Shown piece by piece: positions 5,838 to 7,340 of a stretch of DNA of 7,340 nt (the first letter of the stretch is position 1; every line of letters starts with the position of its first letter). This DNA is from Kiritimatiellia bacterium. GTDB taxonomy: Bacteria; Verrucomicrobiota; Kiritimatiellia; RFP12; UBA1067. The notes below the pieces were generated by a model. That model was given only the letters and a program-made list of their open reading frames with translations, did no database searches and was not told the origin of the DNA. The DNA lies in NCBI GenBank assembly GCA_024405255.1, contig JAKSOY010000223.1, forward strand, positions 1 to 7,340, given 5' to 3'. The position numbers and the translations under genes are program-made.

Positions 5838-7154
5838 ATGAATAAAAGAGCAGCTGTTGGAGTGCTGGTTGCCGCGTTTTGCGCTTCGGCGTTTGCGGTG
5901 GCGTGCGAAACGAGCGCGGTGCTGACGCATCGGTGGAGTTTCAATGGAAATCTCGAGGACTCGGTTGGCGGCGCAACGGCGCAGAAGGTCGGCGAACGCG
6001 CGTTCAATCTCGGGCGCGGGCTCGTGAAGGGCGATGCACTTACATTCGAAATGTGGGCCACGCCTCAGGTGAAGCCGAAGGACAACTGGCCGCGGATTTT
6101 CGACTGGGGCAGCGACTATACGCATTTCCTCTTTGCCTGCTGGGCGAACAACTCGGGCAATGCCGAGGCACGTGTGCAGATTTCGCAGGAACGCATTCTC
6201 TTCCGCGACGATTGTTCGCTTGCGCCGACGATCTCCGGCAAGCCCTGCCATTTCGCGATCACCGTGCAGTCGGCGAAGGACGGTTCCTCGCGCGTCAAAT
6301 GGTCGCGTCGCGACGTCGCGACGGGTGCGGTCGAGAAGGCGGGGTCGATTGACATCTCGGACTGGTCACTCGCGAATTTCATCGCCTTGATGGGTGGAAA
6401 GGACGACTTCTTCCTCGGCCATTCGCGCTGGAGCGCCGATACGGATGCACTTGTGACATACGATGAAGTGCGCCTTTGGAACACGGCGCTGAGCGATGAA
6501 CAGCTTACGGCGAATGTGAAGGCGGGGCCGGACCTCTTGCCCGCCACGGTGGAACCGGCGGCGGCGTTCGCCGGGTCGGTCAAACCCATTCCGTCGTTTC
6601 TCTTCGGACAGAACCTCGAGCATACGCGCGCCGCCATCCAGGGCGGCCTTTCCGCGCAGCTCGTCCGCAACCGCAAGTTCGCCGGCAAGCCCAACCGCCT
6701 CTACGCGGCGAAGTTCCTGAACGAGATGATGCGCTCGTGGGACCGCAACGGCGTGGGCATGGTGTGCTACTTCCAGCCCGTCAACGAACAGGCGATCACC
6801 GTCTCGCCGTTCGAGAGCCATCTCACGTCCCTTGGCGAGGCGATGCGCCTGATGAAGGGCCATGTGGGGGGCGTGCCGGCCGACTTGAACCAGATTCCGC
6901 GCGAGGCGTTCGTGACGGATGCGGCTGACGGCTCGCGCTATCTCACGGCGTACAACTTCTCGACGAAGGAGACGAAGTCCTTCGCGCTTCCGCTCGGTGC
7001 GCGCCGGAACGTCGTCACGTCCGAACTGCTTGTGCCGAACGGTCTCGTCAGCGGCTGCCGCTACACGCGTCGTCCGGGCGATGTGCGGATTGAAAACGGC
7101 AAGCTCGTCTTCGCCCTCCCGCCCGCGTCGCAAACGGCCGTCCGGGTGAAATAG
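5838..7154 (+). CDS. Secreted LamG-domain protein fused to a barrel-less GH51-like arabinofuranosidase remnant
   Basis: GAAAGG at 5824-5829 is the ribosome binding site for the ATG at 5838. The 438-residue product begins with a signal peptide (MNKR, hydrophobic core to about 20; cleavage near AFA or AVA, or a relaxed lipobox at Cys23). Residues about 28-232 form a LamG/concanavalin-like jellyroll: LTHRWSFNGNLEDSVGG, LTFEMWA, PRIFDWG, and the closing TYDEVRLWNTALSDEQL. From about 250 the sequence matches the start of GH51-type arabinofuranosidases (FLFGQNLEHTRAAIQGG, AQLVRNRKFAGKP). Immediately after, at about residue 288, it resumes with AAKFLNEMMRSWDRNGVGM and YFQPVNEQAI, which in that family lie after the catalytic barrel, and then the C-terminal beta-sandwich ending PPASQTAVRVK. 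The roughly 300-residue barrel bearing acid/base and nucleophile glutamates is missing, so hydrolysis is not expected. It may be a deletion remnant, a binding protein or an assembly artefact. Domain similarities are recognised by eye, not by search. Confidence 0.8.
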   Translation: MNKRAAVGVLVAAFCASAFAVACETSAVLTHRWSFNGNLEDSVGGATAQKVGERAFNLGRGLVKGDALTFEMWATPQVKPKDNWPRIFDWGSDYTHFLFACWANNSGNAEARVQISQERILFRDDCSLAPTISGKPCHFAITVQSAKDGSSRVKWSRRDVATGAVEKAGSIDISDWSLANFIALMGGKDDFFLGHSRWSADTDALVTYDEVRLWNTALSDEQLTANVKAGPDLLPATVEPAAAFAGSVKPIPSFLFGQNLEHTRAAIQGGLSAQLVRNRKFAGKPNRLYAAKFLNEMMRSWDRNGVGMVCYFQPVNEQAITVSPFESHLTSLGEAMRLMKGHVGGVPADLNQIPREAFVTDAADGSRYLTAYNFSTKETKSFALPLGARRNVVTSELLVPNGLVSGCRYTRRPGDVRIENGKLVFALPPASQTAVRVK

Positions 7155-7168
7155 AATGCGCCGCTCGA

Positions 7169-7340
7169 ATGGTTGAAAATCTTCAGGCGCTTTGTATCGA
7201 CACGGCCTACGCTTGCGCGGTGGGGGTGTGGATTGCCGTTGTCTCGTACGGCGTCGTGCGCGGATCGAAACTGCTCGCAAGGAATGCGCGGAAACTCGCA
7301 GCCGTTTCTCTCGTAGGGGCGATTCTCGTCGGCGGTATGG
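7169..7340 (+). CDS. Unrecognised membrane or exported protein, N-terminal part (runs off window)
   Basis: An open frame begins with ATG at 7169, 14 bases after the preceding stop, and remains open to the window edge (57 codons plus one base). Residues about 13-29 (AYACAVGVWIAVVSYGVV) are hydrophobic. A basic stretch (RGSKLLARNARK) follows, and then a second hydrophobic stretch (LAAVSLVGAILVGGM), typical of a membrane anchor or an internal signal-like segment. No clear Shine-Dalgarno sequence precedes the ATG; the short spacing suggests co-transcription with the LamG gene. An upstream ATG at 7156 is in another frame and ends after six codons. The visible part matches no family I can name. The start is tentative. 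Confidence 0.5.
   Translation, partial: MVENLQALCIDTAYACAVGVWIAVVSYGVVRGSKLLARNARKLAAVSLVGAILVGGM

Noticed and set aside
6769..6801. PVNE in the LamG protein as a catalytic Asn-Glu motif
   Set aside because: In GH51-like proteins this segment (YFQPVNEQAI) aligns with the non-catalytic region after the barrel, so it does not restore the missing acid/base glutamate.
6366..7280. 304-codon minus-strand frame opposite the LamG/GH51-like gene
   Set aside because: Arg-rich translation without motifs; the + strand has a signal peptide and recognisable domains over the same stretch.

Overview
The window is a high-GC bacterial segment in which all recognisable genes lie on the + strand. Two secreted proteins point to a polysaccharide-degrading PVC-group bacterium of the Kiritimatiellota/Lentisphaerota/Verrucomicrobiota kind: a GH92 mannosidase-like enzyme with an N-terminal discoidin-like domain, and a protein joining a LamG jellyroll to pieces of an arabinofuranosidase-like fold. 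This placement is inferred from gene style. No phylogenetic marker is present.

Layout. The 3' end of a TPR-repeat gene enters from the left and stops at 376. A 107-base gap (377-483) follows, holding a strong 12-bp hairpin and, directly after it, an extended -10 promoter element that would give an almost leaderless transcript. Next come a complete Na+/phosphate cotransporter-type membrane protein (484-2196) and, after only 3 bases, a complete cysteine synthase (2200-3123), probably one transcription unit. The gap of 43 bases after cysK has no convincing terminator. The GH92 gene (3167-5776) follows, with its own ribosome binding site and signal peptide. A 61-base gap (5777-5837) with a candidate promoter leads to the LamG protein (5838-7154). 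A final reading frame with two hydrophobic segments begins at 7169 and runs off the window.

How the genes fit together. The first pair is housekeeping: phosphate transport and cysteine biosynthesis. The second pair is exported and directed at glycans: the GH92 keeps the family's acid/base motifs and looks active. The LamG protein is the oddest item. Its C-terminal half joins the very N-terminus of a GH51-like arabinofuranosidase directly to that family's post-barrel region, so the whole catalytic (beta/alpha)8 barrel is missing while the reading frame stays open. This could be an in-frame deletion remnant, a non-catalytic glycan-binding protein, or an assembly collapse.

No tRNA, rRNA, CRISPR array, insertion sequence or phage gene was seen. 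Nothing here is convincingly a wholly new system; the barrel-less GH51-like protein and the hairpin/promoter overlap at 436-484 most deserve follow-up.
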